64,000 nt of DNA, from positions 27,485,949 to 27,549,948 of the forward strand of contig OY740774.1 of NCBI GenBank assembly GCA_963513935.1, read 5' to 3'. Below are positions 52,301 through 55,389 of the stretch, in pieces. How positions within the stretch are numbered: the stretch's first letter is position 1; every line of letters starts with the position of its first letter. Below the pieces are notes generated by a model. The model was not told the DNA's origin. It made no database searches and saw only the letters and a list, made by a program, of their open reading frames with translations. Both the position numbers and the translations under genes were made by a program. This DNA comes from Aphrophora alni (lineage: Eukaryota; Arthropoda; Insecta; Hemiptera; Aphrophoridae).

Positions 52301-54331
52301 TGCGAAACTTCTGCTGCGGTGGTGTTAATACGTAAGTACAGTAGAACCCCTCAAACTCGACAGGGCCAGTGACAAGGAGCATGGGATTTCCAAGGTCATT
52401 CACTGCATTGTTTTACGCCATGTGCGCCTGCCAGATGCCCGGAGGTTGAGGCTTGTTACTTTTGTTTATACAGCTGTGAGGGATGCTCCTTTGTCTAGCC
52501 ACTTTCTAATCCTACTGTATAGTAGAGGCCAAAGTTAAAGATAAAGGGTCCAGGTAGACCGGGACAGCCCTAAATATTTGTTGTCAAAACATTCATATTG
52601 TTGTGAACCCAAGCGCCTAACCACCCGGATGCTACCGGTCATTAGCACCGATTCCATTAAAGTAAGCGGCAAGTCTTTTGTCATAACAATTCAACGGAGC
52701 GTCGTAGAACTATGATTCAAGTTTTGTAATAAAGGTCTTAACCATGTGAGAAAAATGACCTGACTCTTAATTATATGCGATCAGCAGTTCAATTTATAGC
52801 ATTTGTATTGGACCGTGTTTGGTATGGACATTCTTTTTCTTCGGCGACTTCGAGATGAAGAAAAAGACGTCCAGTCGAAAATGAAAAACAAATATCAATC
52901 AAAAGTTTTTTCAAACAATGCTAACTTTGCTCTAACGTTTTTTTTTTTTTTTTTAACTAAAATTGTTTTAATCTTTAAAAATATTTAATGGACTGTCTGT
53001 TTTTTACTGTAAATTTTATTACAGCATATTAGGATAGGTCTTTTTAGTTTACTAAACCTATTGTACAAGGCCAACACTTTTTAAATCTCATTTGACCGAT
53101 CGATAAATTTAATTTTAATGTGTGATTGAACACACTATTTTTTGTTGTCAGGCAGGAACTTTTTTGCAATAAACGTTTAATCATTGATAATCAATAAATG
53201 TACAGTTATTTAAAATTTTTGAGTATTTGTTGCAAACCTAACCATTAAATACCAAAATTCTCTAAAACTCGACAACCCCCAAACTCGACAACCTTAAAGT
53301 CCACATTATGTCAAGTTTGAGGGGTTCTACTGTACCTAAAAATTTACCAGTTTGAACCTAAGAATCAGCATTAGTATGTCTTTTTGAAGTGAGATAAAAA
53401 TTTTATTAGTATAGCATGAATTGTTTATAAGTTAAGAAATGTTATATAAAAGCACTACAAAAATGCAAAAAGGGGCTTGGGAATTTTAGATAAATCTTCC
53501 ATATGGAGCGTTAAAAGATTCAAAACTATCTTAAAACGTAGGACGTTACACCAGATATAAGCAGACATTTCTTTAGTAACATACGAGACGTGAATGTGAA
53601 CATTAGCCATTATGGATAGGCCTAACCTATAAACCCTTCGATTTCATTGTTTTGAAATCGTGATTTTTTTTAAAAAGAGAGACCTCTGCAATAAAAAAGA
53701 TCATATATAAGCATTGGCATTTCTTTAGTAACATATGAGATGTGAATGTCAACATTAGCCATTATGGATAACATATACAGTAAACCCATTGACTTTTGAT
53801 TTTTTCAGTTAAAAAGAGTGACCTGCGAAAAGGTCTTATTCTTAAAAAGTAAGGTACGTAGTATACAATTAAAAAAACTCTGAAAATTACAAGTTACCTT
53901 TAAGTAAACATTTACCAACTTGAAATTGTTTTTTTCCCTTGAAAAACCGTTTTGCTCCCACATAAATGTTACTATTTTTATAGAGACAGGTAAGTAGAAA
54001 AAAAATAATCAAAATTGGGGTGCTACAGTAAACAATTACCCTTCAAAAGTGTCTACAGATTGAAAAGATTTGTTTCAAAAGGAAGTATGTAGAACATGAT
54101 TTGCTAAATTTCACTACTAAATCTTATGACAAGTACACTACACATTTACCAGAAATTGGCCCAAGGGACATCAATTAACGTTTAGATAATTGTATAGAAA
54201 TTCATAACTTAATTAGATCCTACCTGCATTGGAGATTCACTGTGCTGAATACTCGTCTCATTCAAAAGCACACTCTGATACCTGTGTTGCTTCTTTGTGA
54301 TCTTACGATCATGTTTTGTTTTTCCTTCCAT
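3620..54331 (-). CDS. ALKBH8: ALKBH8, tRNA wobble-uridine dioxygenase/methyltransferase, 8 exons
   Basis: Bifunctional tRNA modifier. In characterised homologues the C-terminal methyltransferase, with TRMT112, makes mcm5U at wobble U34, and the AlkB domain hydroxylates it. I assembled eight exons with GT/AG introns and matching phases: 1962 nt, 653 aa plus stop, close to the 664 aa of human ALKBH8. Domain order: basic N-terminus (1-36); RRM (about 38-115); 2OG-Fe(II) dioxygenase (about 130-320) with HID (H232, D234), second ligand H285 in WSHG, and 2OG arginines R309 and R315; Zn-type cysteines C322, C324 and C330 in [10 protein letters not shown]; methyltransferase with motif I DVGCGNG (388-394), then [13 protein letters not shown]. 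All key residues are present, so the gene looks functional. The gene is 50.7 kb because introns 1, 4, 5 and 6 are loaded with transposons. Exon joins were inferred by eye, and an additional 5' UTR exon is possible. Identification is very secure; individual splice sites slightly less so. Confidence 0.95.
4367..5704 (-). other. ALKBH8 intron 7
   Basis: GT..AG intron on the minus strand between the phase-0 boundaries of exons 7 and 8. No mobile element recognised inside it. Confidence 0.85.
5705..5860 (-). CDS. ALKBH8: ALKBH8 exon 7 (methyltransferase motif I)
   Basis: This 156-nt phase 0/0 exon lies between TTTTCCAG and CAG|GTCAGT. It encodes [20 protein letters not shown] and the SAM-binding [14 protein letters not shown]. 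It was found by translating the minus strand between the larger coding blocks; it is not apparent as an ATG-initiated ORF. Confidence 0.93.
6755..8976 (+). mobile_element. Unclassified 2.2-kb repeat, copy B
   Basis: Begins TA|CTACAACGGAAATATCGTT and ends near GTTTTTCCGTTATATT. It shares, in the same order, blocks with copy A at 48310-50906: the start; TTTTGAAAAT-TGAAATAA; GGCGGAGCCA; GGCTATAAA followed by a GAGC-type motif; TTACTGGAAG then a G-run and GGTACC; and the end. It has no long ORF. GGCTATAAA at about 7949 looks like a core promoter, so an LTR-like or promoter-bearing non-autonomous element is possible. The terminal inverted similarity is short. Boundaries are approximate. It lies in ALKBH8 intron 6. 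Confidence 0.55.
8977..9507 (-). other. ALKBH8 intron 6, remainder near exon 6
   Basis: AT-rich intronic sequence with no recognised element. The 5861-6754 part of the same intron is likewise empty of recognisable genes. Confidence 0.6.
9508..9727 (-). CDS. ALKBH8: ALKBH8 exon 6 (distal Fe ligand, 2OG arginines, Zn cysteines)
   Basis: The acceptor is TGTGCAG. The exon encodes YAWSHGIT (second iron-ligand histidine), [10 protein letters not shown] (2-oxoglutarate arginines) and [10 protein letters not shown] (cysteine cluster). It ends CATGAG|GTAAAC in phase 0, length 220 nt. It is separated from exon 5 by a 12-kb intron holding an LTR element. Confidence 0.94.
9728..11965 (-). other. ALKBH8 intron 5, 3' part
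   Basis: No gene seen. A roughly 60-bp block near 11060-11100 (containing AATTAAGACATCGC and GGAAAACCAATG) recurs at about 20885-20925 on the other side of the LTR element. GCGCCACTCCCTGA is tandemly duplicated at about 11306-11345. A segment at about 10245-10290 is similar, in inverted orientation, to 22300-22345. These are decayed dispersed repeats. Confidence 0.5.
11966..13525 (-). repeat. 3' LTR of the LARD-like element
   Basis: 1560 bp, same length as the partner LTR at 19132-20691. Ends TG..CA, and abuts the target duplication GTTG on its outer side. Confidence 0.9.
13526..17185 (-). other. Non-coding interior of the LARD-like element
   Basis: About 3.7 kb with no ORF on either strand that resembles a protein. 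On the plus strand G is strikingly rare (several 60-nt rows near 14041-14160 have 0-2 G), so the sense strand is depleted in C. Short direct repeats occur: TCGTCGNATATTTCCTTTAT near 14588-14640, and AAAATAAGAAC(C/T)CTT(C/T)GTTCT near 15451 and 15511. Confidence 0.75.
17186..18985 (-). CDS. 599-aa coiled-coil protein of the LARD-like element (gag-like?)
   Basis: The only intact ORF of the element, starting 127 nt downstream of the PBS, where gag would be. Residues about 1-110 are acidic and Ser/Asn-rich. About 150-330 form a long Asn/Lys/Glu/Leu-rich region with repeats of the type [16 protein letters not shown] and [12 protein letters not shown] in heptad-like spacing, predicted coiled coil. 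About 330-450 continue Asn-rich. The C-terminus (about 450-599) is basic, with [21 protein letters not shown]. There is no CCHC knuckle and no recognisable Retrotrans_gag core. Long coiled-coil N-termini are known in insect gypsy Gag proteins, so a Gag-derived assembly protein is a reasonable inference. A domesticated cargo gene is the alternative. Not recognised as any named protein. Confidence 0.7.
   Translation of the reverse strand: MESEIVNVNNSDEQVGLGNQNSLNNIEPLEFTGDIFDNLEKESQSNEQTNEQFAQNFLDQEISSNSNSRRSSVNANSSSGSDFNGFDSDRMLNSKEKCEDMNKKLVETPGVEIVEENSDKELRAEEVRVIEQVSVTKEVRIDESVENNDQGMSMEKIYEMLVKGFRQTSLDMDKKFDKNSLEFKRDNDKKFECISNDIKQTNNKIEQNNVDLKQDLNNKFDDFNNKFDQNKLEINTKLENFNVKLEQNNVKLDKIDNDLKLSKLELRQNNLNLKEAMCKKFEEMRVELKPNYVKFEQNLKMEINVMETNNKVEFELSYCEKKVEFEQINSVEGVLVENINNLDNNLNQAIAEIEINSFNEINNMSNDLIIIEDNCVNDCVQEIAKKMNNGLGNKVNLEITSNVEINMSSGVGIGISNLKNKVKVNNLITKVSAVYFKKQVGHKNVEFENYVMIKFKSIFQTQEQEIKSFCEKSNFKYNLESKNVEIVKEGFVLVYKNGGVRIPERTDVEIRSLDSKMFERRRGDGMPEREKEKGILSTLRDNNKGRSFVRNGSVVNTSLEKLSKLEAVFNIKSVLKNSIMYFKIFHQSGNHRKKCIIYN
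19112..19129 (-). promoter_or_regulatory. tRNA-Lys-type primer-binding site
   Basis: The minus strand reads TGGCGCCCAACGTGGGGC two nucleotides from the 5' LTR. This is the classical gypsy-group first-strand primer site. Confidence 0.85.
19132..20691 (-). repeat. 5' LTR of the LARD-like element
   Basis: 1560 bp, followed in the sense direction by AA and the PBS at 19129-19112. Its outer side abuts GTTG at 20692-20695. Confidence 0.9.
20696..21816 (-). other. ALKBH8 intron 5, 5' part
   Basis: AT-rich intron sequence. The only recognised item is the second copy of the dispersed block around 20885-20925 shared with 11060-11100. Confidence 0.5.
21817..21973 (-). CDS. ALKBH8: ALKBH8 exon 5 (Fe(II)-binding HxD)
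   Basis: The acceptor is GCTTACAG. The exon carries the HIDTHSAFE iron-binding motif and the [14 protein letters not shown] segment. It ends GCGAG|GTATG, phase 2, length 157 nt. Confidence 0.95.
22984..23700 (+). repeat. Possible solo LTR or promoter-bearing repeat
   Basis: A GC-richer island contains TATAAA at about 23203, a GTCAGACGAGCAGAGAGG-like transcribed leader, and AATAAA at about 23364. This spacing resembles the TATA/R/poly(A) core of an LTR. A TG start near 22984 is plausible, but I could not find the other boundary or a target duplication. Confidence 0.3.
24043..24824. mobile_element. Large foldback element, 310-bp arms
   Basis: Left arm 24043-24356 and right arm 24515-24824 are near-perfect inverted copies, from TTTTATTATTA(T/C)ACATTTTTC at the tips to GTGACGTGGTCCAGAAGGCG at the inner ends. 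The 158-bp loop contains a second small inverted repeat (about 24426-24466). There is no ORF. Transcribed as part of ALKBH8 intron 4, it would form a hairpin of roughly 310 bp. Confidence 0.85.
24825..26414 (-). other. ALKBH8 intron 4, 3'-distal part
   Basis: No gene seen. The remaining 21974-22983 part of the same intron carries only a decayed repeat block near 22190-22345 that is similar in inverse to 10245-10400. Confidence 0.5.
26415..26621 (-). CDS. ALKBH8: ALKBH8 exon 4 (AlkB nucleotide-recognition region)
   Basis: The acceptor is TTTACAG. The exon encodes the diagnostic [20 protein letters not shown] and [14 protein letters not shown] stretches of ALKBH8. It ends CAAG|GTATT, phase 1, length 207 nt. 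Confidence 0.95.
26622..27920 (-). other. ALKBH8 intron 3
   Basis: GT..AG intron of 1.3 kb. Contains a poly-G run near 27560. No mobile element recognised. Confidence 0.75.
27921..28055 (-). CDS. ALKBH8: ALKBH8 exon 3 (start of AlkB domain)
   Basis: The acceptor TGTTTCAG is followed by codons that complete the split Val. The exon encodes the entry to the dioxygenase domain ([20 protein letters not shown]). The donor is TTTAG|GTAAAT, phase 1. Length 135 nt. Confidence 0.9.
28707..28789 (-). repeat. tRNA-like block 1
   Basis: Minus strand has box A-like TAGCTCAGTTGG, stem TTGGC/GCCAA and box B GGTTCGATTCC. The D-arm region is expanded by about 7 nt and contains CACCTGGACAAACC, a string also found in the foldback repeats near 47060. 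Not a functional tRNA. Confidence 0.6.
29012..29087 (-). repeat. tRNA-like block 2
   Basis: 76 nt on the minus strand. Cloverleaf-like with anticodon loop GCGTAAA (GTA in the anticodon position, but C instead of the expected T33) and T-arm CTGGGTTCGATTCCCAG. Acceptor pairing is imperfect, so it is tRNA-derived rather than a tRNA gene. Confidence 0.6.
29311..29386 (-). repeat. tRNA-like block 3
   Basis: 76 nt with the same loop and D/T arms as block 2. The T-stem carries a substitution (CTAGG against CCCAG). Confidence 0.6.
29690..30830 (+). pseudogene. Decayed jockey-type non-LTR retrotransposon (RT tail and RNase H)
   Basis: Plus-strand fragments in several frames: an RT-like [20 protein letters not shown] near 29710-29780, then [19 protein letters not shown] (RT C-terminus, cf. 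the LRICLG motif of jockey/CR1 RTs) near 29929-29985. An RNase H signature follows, [10 protein letters not shown] near 30345-30375 and [14 protein letters not shown] near 30597-30640. Many stops and frameshifts make this a dead fragment. It lies in ALKBH8 intron 2, antisense to the gene. Confidence 0.75.
30955..31186 (-). CDS. ALKBH8: ALKBH8 exon 2 (RRM)
   Basis: The acceptor TTTTTAG precedes TAT ATG ATG. The exon encodes nearly the whole RRM, with RNP-like strands around [19 protein letters not shown] and LYLLF-type strand 4 (MYLLFCQEG). It ends GAAG|GTAACT, leaving one nucleotide of a split codon. Confidence 0.92.
31385..33536 (-). repeat. 3' LTR of the gypsy element
   Basis: 2152 bp, nearly identical to 42791-44944. 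A short purine-rich tract (GGGGGATAT on the minus strand, at about 33537-33547) lies just inside and could be the polypurine tract. Confidence 0.92.
33537..34364 (-). other. gypsy 3' non-coding region, no env
   Basis: About 830 bp between the pol stop and the 3' LTR. No ORF and no envelope-like signal or membrane segment recognised. Confidence 0.7.
34365..38270 (-). CDS. pol: pol polyprotein (PR-RT-RNase H-IN)
   Basis: Intact 1301-codon frame counted from the first ATG; the natural start is probably by -1 frameshift from gag. About residues 85-95: aspartic protease [15 protein letters not shown] from about 440, with the YVDDLL catalytic box near 611. RNase H begins near 760 with [13 protein letters not shown]. 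Integrase has the zinc HHCC region near 960-1005 ([11 protein letters not shown], then CEICQYV) and a catalytic triad from [11 protein letters not shown] (about 1035), LSDFGAAF (about 1092) and [10 protein letters not shown] (about 1128). The C-terminal [17 protein letters not shown] chromatin-tether-like segment follows. Order PR-RT-RH-IN is Ty3/gypsy. No internal stops, so it is potentially functional. Confidence 0.95.
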   Translation of the reverse strand: MIKQTKNDRNFGIADKNRNAIINKNEELKTKNKEIIINKTEIKVTKMNCEIKKDLMEEREIDLELQESIPECPKITTGILNKMVEAEIDTGAQMSFVQERFFDEINVDNKEVLVLPVNGVEVVTALKNQRQRVTKQAVLPIQLKQKCLEGIFLVVPNLKSKLIIGCNFLCQYKARINMDRKFIQLQVDDHFIVEDFCSETKENRKDEDNVAKLKLKGLSTKGNSEENLSKERTCLMDNRSDAEMGGSNSVLRGKGAIKLSTKKHVEVKINAKDVTRPNVTKTGGEKEYRDKIARGIRRARGAKNGEISENKINMLQTAINSKVINNKVKNKIVKEESTGVKEIVKIAEIWGKVKQNGRDENLERRMDRRKKMVKVKMKTGLNYEKGEEGKPKIKLKENKILKLCQVNVNIEHENLCLENNILTQEQENQIRQLMREYNQVFSEEPGRSNKYIHELKITDNNTYVNRNYPIPINYKKQVQEEIDKMLKYNIIERSRTPYINPMVVVLKPNKSIRLCMDARKLNQIIEPDYESAPPIEEILRKGRSKRYITKFDLTTSFWQVPLSENSKKYTGFLYNNKVYNYTVIPFGLQNSLAALIRTIDYTLGAEVDEYTLNYVDDLLCMSETFEEHMEHLKTIFEKFKEGNLTINPTKTHFCQERVKFLGYIISQEGISTDPEKLQAIQDFPRPINKKKLQSFLGFVNYYSRFSAKFSQETKPLLKLLRKDEHFKWDENMQVAFERVKSLFEESVTIVHPVEGRQTYLQTDASDGAIASQLYQKDDKGELQVIGFISRTLKKAELFYTICEKELLAIVHGLNKFRPLIVGAPITIVTDNKALKFLKSCKFTNARLTRWTLTIQEYNPNIVHCSGRENIPCDIISRMYEPQQKQGKKGDTVKLKLYQSRIVTTPDLEEIMDSFREQQTSDLILGNIINNVDNYENYRMIDNTLYRLIKNKWKIVVPEGIKIDLILEIHNIYGHLGRNKLVKIIGKSFYIKKMGKIILRVIRKCEICQYVKKTNKYLQANTKAIISTDIQQMVAVDYLGPLPKAQGTDQHIFVIVDTFSKFVKLYPVRSPNANNTIKKLAEYCQTIGKPRKILSDFGAAFTSNNWKEWLQEQNIEHILIPVRHPQVNLAERVNKEIGRLLHMFCHNSQPSWKKYITLIEELMNKTPHETTGYTPCQLQLNEEPTYVWDRHFPQDQQLREVETWEQKKEKCLNRIRTAGNKRADKINARIKETKFRIGDKVLIINLNRPSLLLNQTDKLMLVYSGPYQVTRVMGRRTYEVKNIQTNKIKGRYDIKDMKPYYE
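38306..39226 (-). CDS. gag: gag, 3' portion (Retrotrans_gag domain)
   Basis: Resumes at the piggyBac-flanking TTAA (39226-39223). Coiled-coil segment [19 protein letters not shown], then a Retrotrans_gag-type capsid region with [35 protein letters not shown] and [10 protein letters not shown]. The C-terminus is basic and Pro/Gln/Arg-rich, without a CCHC zinc knuckle. It ends at TAG 38308-38306, immediately after a slippery heptamer leading into pol. The apparent in-frame start a few codons upstream lies inside piggyBac sequence. Confidence 0.88.
   Translation of the reverse strand, partial: LRIIECEKQMNENARDLDELRGKIDEEVSNRTLEINSVRREVGSKIENSVKVLETKLKEVARNRESGDKEARVIYIDKAQGENRQLEFWGNAREIPMRFIKEVEKHFDEISTLMDGAEKLRIIERLLKGAAMEWWRVVKRGTEGYEGFKEKFLDNYWCYQTQQIIRNQIENGRFSNKGALTKVEYFCKQINKAQFLIPEIPESFLIFKLMRHFDPKVQLASLGKSSESFEEAITFLRTLESIEGTRGETMYAGRQEERFTRYRQVDQQNQYRERPANYPSSRPNLKPKLDFQKPGPSNQLPKFPKN
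38309..38315 (-). promoter_or_regulatory. gag-pol -1 ribosomal frameshift site (A AAA AAC)
   Basis: In the gag frame the last codons are CCA AAA AAC TAG, so the canonical slippery heptamer A AAA AAC directly precedes the stop. A -1 slip enters the pol frame (CTA GGT AGT GAG...), which is open through to the first pol ATG at 38270 and onwards. I did not identify the downstream pseudoknot. Confidence 0.75.
39227..42192 (-). mobile_element. piggyBac-family transposon, intact
   Basis: 2966 bp flanked by TTAA on both sides (39223-39226 and 42193-42196). Terminal inverted repeats begin CCCTTTTAGGACCA at both ends. One intact transposase on the minus strand. The right end carries three copies of a TGACGA-ATAT-TCGTCA type motif in alternating orientation (about 42075, 42118 and 42162), plausible transposase-binding sites. 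It is inserted inside the gag frame of the gypsy element. Confidence 0.93.
39829..41706 (-). CDS. piggyBac-type transposase (625 aa)
   Basis: Cut-and-paste transposase acting at TTAA. Acidic Asp/Glu/Ser-rich N-terminus (1-130), then the DDE_Tnp_1_7 (PGBD) core with [16 protein letters not shown] and the three catalytic aspartates in [12 protein letters not shown] (about 321), [12 protein letters not shown] (about 375) and [13 protein letters not shown] (about 483). Further core sequence includes [14 protein letters not shown]. It ends with the C-terminal cysteine-rich domain ([20 protein letters not shown], then [10 protein letters not shown]). Full length for the family with no stop or frameshift, so it may be active. 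ATG at 41706 is the first in frame and opens the usual acidic region. Confidence 0.95.
   Translation of the reverse strand: MSGDSDFVRSSEIDRLIDDELDSDLCSENDEDIFDDSDKDPTYDPNRPQTSSFLGNFGSSTITDSDSESEVRHETPIGLHTPTVSNIDRQVLSDDSDIDDESSDADNDSDIWSKVEDTFENNISFSFTETPGPKNCPTPDSKPIDYFKLFFTESLLKSFVKETNRYAEDTITSKGQNISPSSKFKLWKPITVNEMLSFIIVILNMGLINKPTLKSYWSTTSSQSTPWFRKMLSRTRFELILGFFHIVNNNKLPKSTEPGYDPCQKFQPLLDHANMTSKNLYTPHQQISIDESLIGTKSHSQLMQYLPNKHHHRWGIKLWVLCDSVSKYCMSYFCYKGSRSVENATEIKKNGLAFSVVKKLLSFCNLLNKGYHLFTDNFFSSLPLANFLYNSKTFFTGTIRKNRKGLPQEIKQQLPVGSKLYYKKDYLVAMAYRQKKSQKKPVLLLSTKTSNQDKEIRCRRYGREIVNEKPSVVIDYNKHMGGIDHFDMMLYTYLDERRTIKYWKKVAFNIFARMVLNSFVLYKENRGSENLKNMSRYQFIVSIVEDVSANWFEQQNLGENSRRPTRPIEGDGDNCGEVGTIKLPGKQEKTCKVCSIKGKRKRSRRACGKCGEGCHGECHYKHVCR
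42193..42565 (-). CDS. gag: gag, 5' portion (interrupted by piggyBac)
   Basis: Begins at ATG 42565. Encodes a short N-terminus, then a highly charged coiled coil built on a 12-residue repeat of the type [12 protein letters not shown], mirrored in DNA as a 36-bp minisatellite (about 42280-42430). At the TTAA at 42193-42196 the frame runs into the piggyBac terminus. The phase at this TTAA matches that of the second gag portion at 39226, so the two halves were one frame of about 429 codons before the insertion. Structural Gag protein by position. Confidence 0.85.
42771..42788 (-). promoter_or_regulatory. Primer-binding site of the gypsy element
   Basis: The minus strand reads TGGCGCCCAAATACGTGG, two nucleotides from the LTR. 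It shares the first ten bases (TGGCGCCCAA) with the PBS of the LARD-like element, consistent with the same class of tRNA primer. Confidence 0.7.
42791..44944 (-). repeat. 5' LTR of the gypsy element
   Basis: 2154 bp, starting CA/TG at its inner edge 2 nt from the PBS. Its outer edge abuts GTAC at 44945. Confidence 0.92.
44949..46489 (-). other. ALKBH8 intron 1, no element recognised
   Basis: AT-rich intron sequence between the gypsy element and the foldback repeat cluster. Nothing recognised. Confidence 0.5.
46490..48309. repeat. Modular foldback repeat cluster, part 1
   Basis: A block at 46630-46935 recurs at 50907-51140 and 57190-57480. A block at about 47056-48240 recurs almost colinearly at about 56077-57190. 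An internal palindrome is centred near 47922 (ACAATAG..CTATTGT core, arms about 150 bp). Short hairpins such as ACTAGGTCT..AGACCTAGT occur between modules (the 51110 copy is cleanest). There is no ORF. Probably a foldback-type DNA transposon family. Confidence 0.65.
48310..50906 (+). mobile_element. Unclassified 2.6-kb repeat, copy A
   Basis: Starts TA|CTACAACGGAAATTCGTTG and ends GTTTTTTCGTTGTAG. It interrupts a foldback module: paralogous uninterrupted sequence at about 46700-46725 reads CATCAAGTAGATACTCAT, and the two halves resume on either side of this block. It shares ordered blocks with copy B (6755-8976), including TATA-box sequence GGCTATAAA near 49659 and a G-run plus GGTACC near 50680. 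No ORF beyond tandem-repeat artefacts. Confidence 0.6.
49686..49860 (+). repeat. Tandem repeat in copy A, about 55-bp unit
   Basis: Three and a half units of (G)AGGTCTCT..GTAAAAAA..GTTGCTAGGGGTGATTATGCCCG. Units begin near 49689, 49743 and 49796, and a partial one near 49849. The apparent ORFs here are products of the repeat. Copy B lacks this array. Confidence 0.75.
50907..51430. repeat. Modular foldback repeat cluster, part 1 continued
   Basis: Continuation of the foldback module after copy A. Homologous to 57255-57740, including GCAAGTGGTTTTTTATCTCTCAC-type sequence, the ACTAGGTCT..AGACCTAGT hairpin and the GACCTGTAGTTCTTTAACTAG segment. Confidence 0.6.
51950..53350. repeat. Foldback element split by a pogo-type MITE
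   Basis: The left arm at about 51966-52017 (TACTTATGTATTAACGCCAC and onward) is inverted-complementary to about 52305-52338, and the match resumes after the MITE at 53335-53345. The interior has paired GGTTTGGCCAGGT / ACCTGGCCAAACC motifs and TA microsatellites. GGTTTGGCCAGGTG motifs recur at about 56013-56055. Confidence 0.55.
52339..53332. mobile_element. Pogo/Tigger-type MITE, 994 bp
   Basis: Terminal inverted repeats of about 24 bp with one mismatch, beginning CAGTAGAACCCCTCAAACT, flanked by TA duplications (52337-52338 and 53333-53334). ACTCGACA is repeated subterminally near 53265-53290. No transposase ORF. The CAGTAGAACC terminus is shared with the element at 60984. Confidence 0.75.
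53560..53830. repeat. Direct duplication of a foldback module, about 145 bp
   Basis: CATTTCTTTAGTAACATA-GAGA-GTGAATGT-AACATTAGCC occurs at about 53567 and again at about 53708, with the following sequence also conserved. Related to the modules near 47200 and 56220. Confidence 0.55.
54224..54331 (-). CDS. ALKBH8: ALKBH8 exon 1 (36 codons, start)
   Basis: ATG at 54331 opens a lysine-rich 36-codon exon (begins [10 protein letters not shown]) that ends at CAG|GTAGG, phase 0. It resembles the basic lead-in to the RRM in vertebrate ALKBH8. It joins in frame to the next coding block 23 kb away, where codons TAT ATG ATG continue into the RRM. The exon is too short to stand out as an ORF; it was recognised by composition, donor site and phase. 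Confidence 0.8.
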
Positions 54332-55389
54332 TATCAAGCAATAGATTCACTAAAATATATATATCTCAACTGAAGTCCATCTAAATAATGTAGACAACTA
54401 ATTCCAGTTAGGGGATATAACTTACAATAACTTACAACATGGCTTAAGAGTTATGAGTTACGTCATAGGCCTAAGTAGTAAATAGTAAATACTAAATAAC
54501 TACACTAAACCACTGCCTTGGTAAGTAACAGAAACTATGTACAGACATTCAGTATTGTAAAATTATTTATTTATCATTCCTAATATTATACACTCGACTG
54601 GAAAGTAGTAAAAAATAACAAAATTCATAAATATAACTATGGATTTATTTGCTTTTTATCAACATTATTTATCGTAGATAATATATAAGTTTCAGTGCTT
54701 TTCCAAAAGAAGGTGAAAAAGAAGAAGAAAAAATATACCAGGTATTTATAAAGGGACCATAATTTAATTTATTAATAACAATTATTTTCATATAGTTAGA
54801 AATTATTTGCCTTGCGATTCTAAGCTTATTTTATTTATAGATCGAGATAAAGTTGAGAAATCGAAAGATTTAACCTCAATTTGGTCTTTAATATTTTTTT
54901 CTCTAACAGCTGTGTTCTGAGTTGAGTTCTCATTAGGCGCTTATAATTTACACTACTGACACTTGAGGCCAAATTACTTGAAAACAGCTGTTTTATCAGG
55001 AAGGAAAGGTCCATTATCTCCTTTTAAATATTTTTATTTCATAATAAGAGATTTGTACCAAAGTACCTAGTAAATACTGTAATTAGAACGGATTAAAATT
55101 ATCTGAAGTTATTGTCGTTCAGTGGCCATTATTGTTAACTACAGTATTTCATTAAAATATATTAATATTGACGAGACATTCATTTAAGTAGTCAGGTTTA
55201 TTATATTTGGAGAAAACAATATGTGTATGAGGTTTGATATGTGGAGTATATAGTCATTGAAGACACAGGTGCATAAATTAAATTTAAAGTTTAAGGTAAG
55301 CTTTACAAAGTTTATCTATTTTTAAATTGTATCCACTACTGTAGTATATTTTTCTGGTTACTGTTTATAATTGTTGATTAACTTTGAGG
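54332..55389. other. ALKBH8 5' flank
   Basis: Immediate upstream region of the ALKBH8 start, expected to hold its 5' UTR and promoter. I see no convincing TATA box or CpG-rich block and no ORF. Confidence 0.4.
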
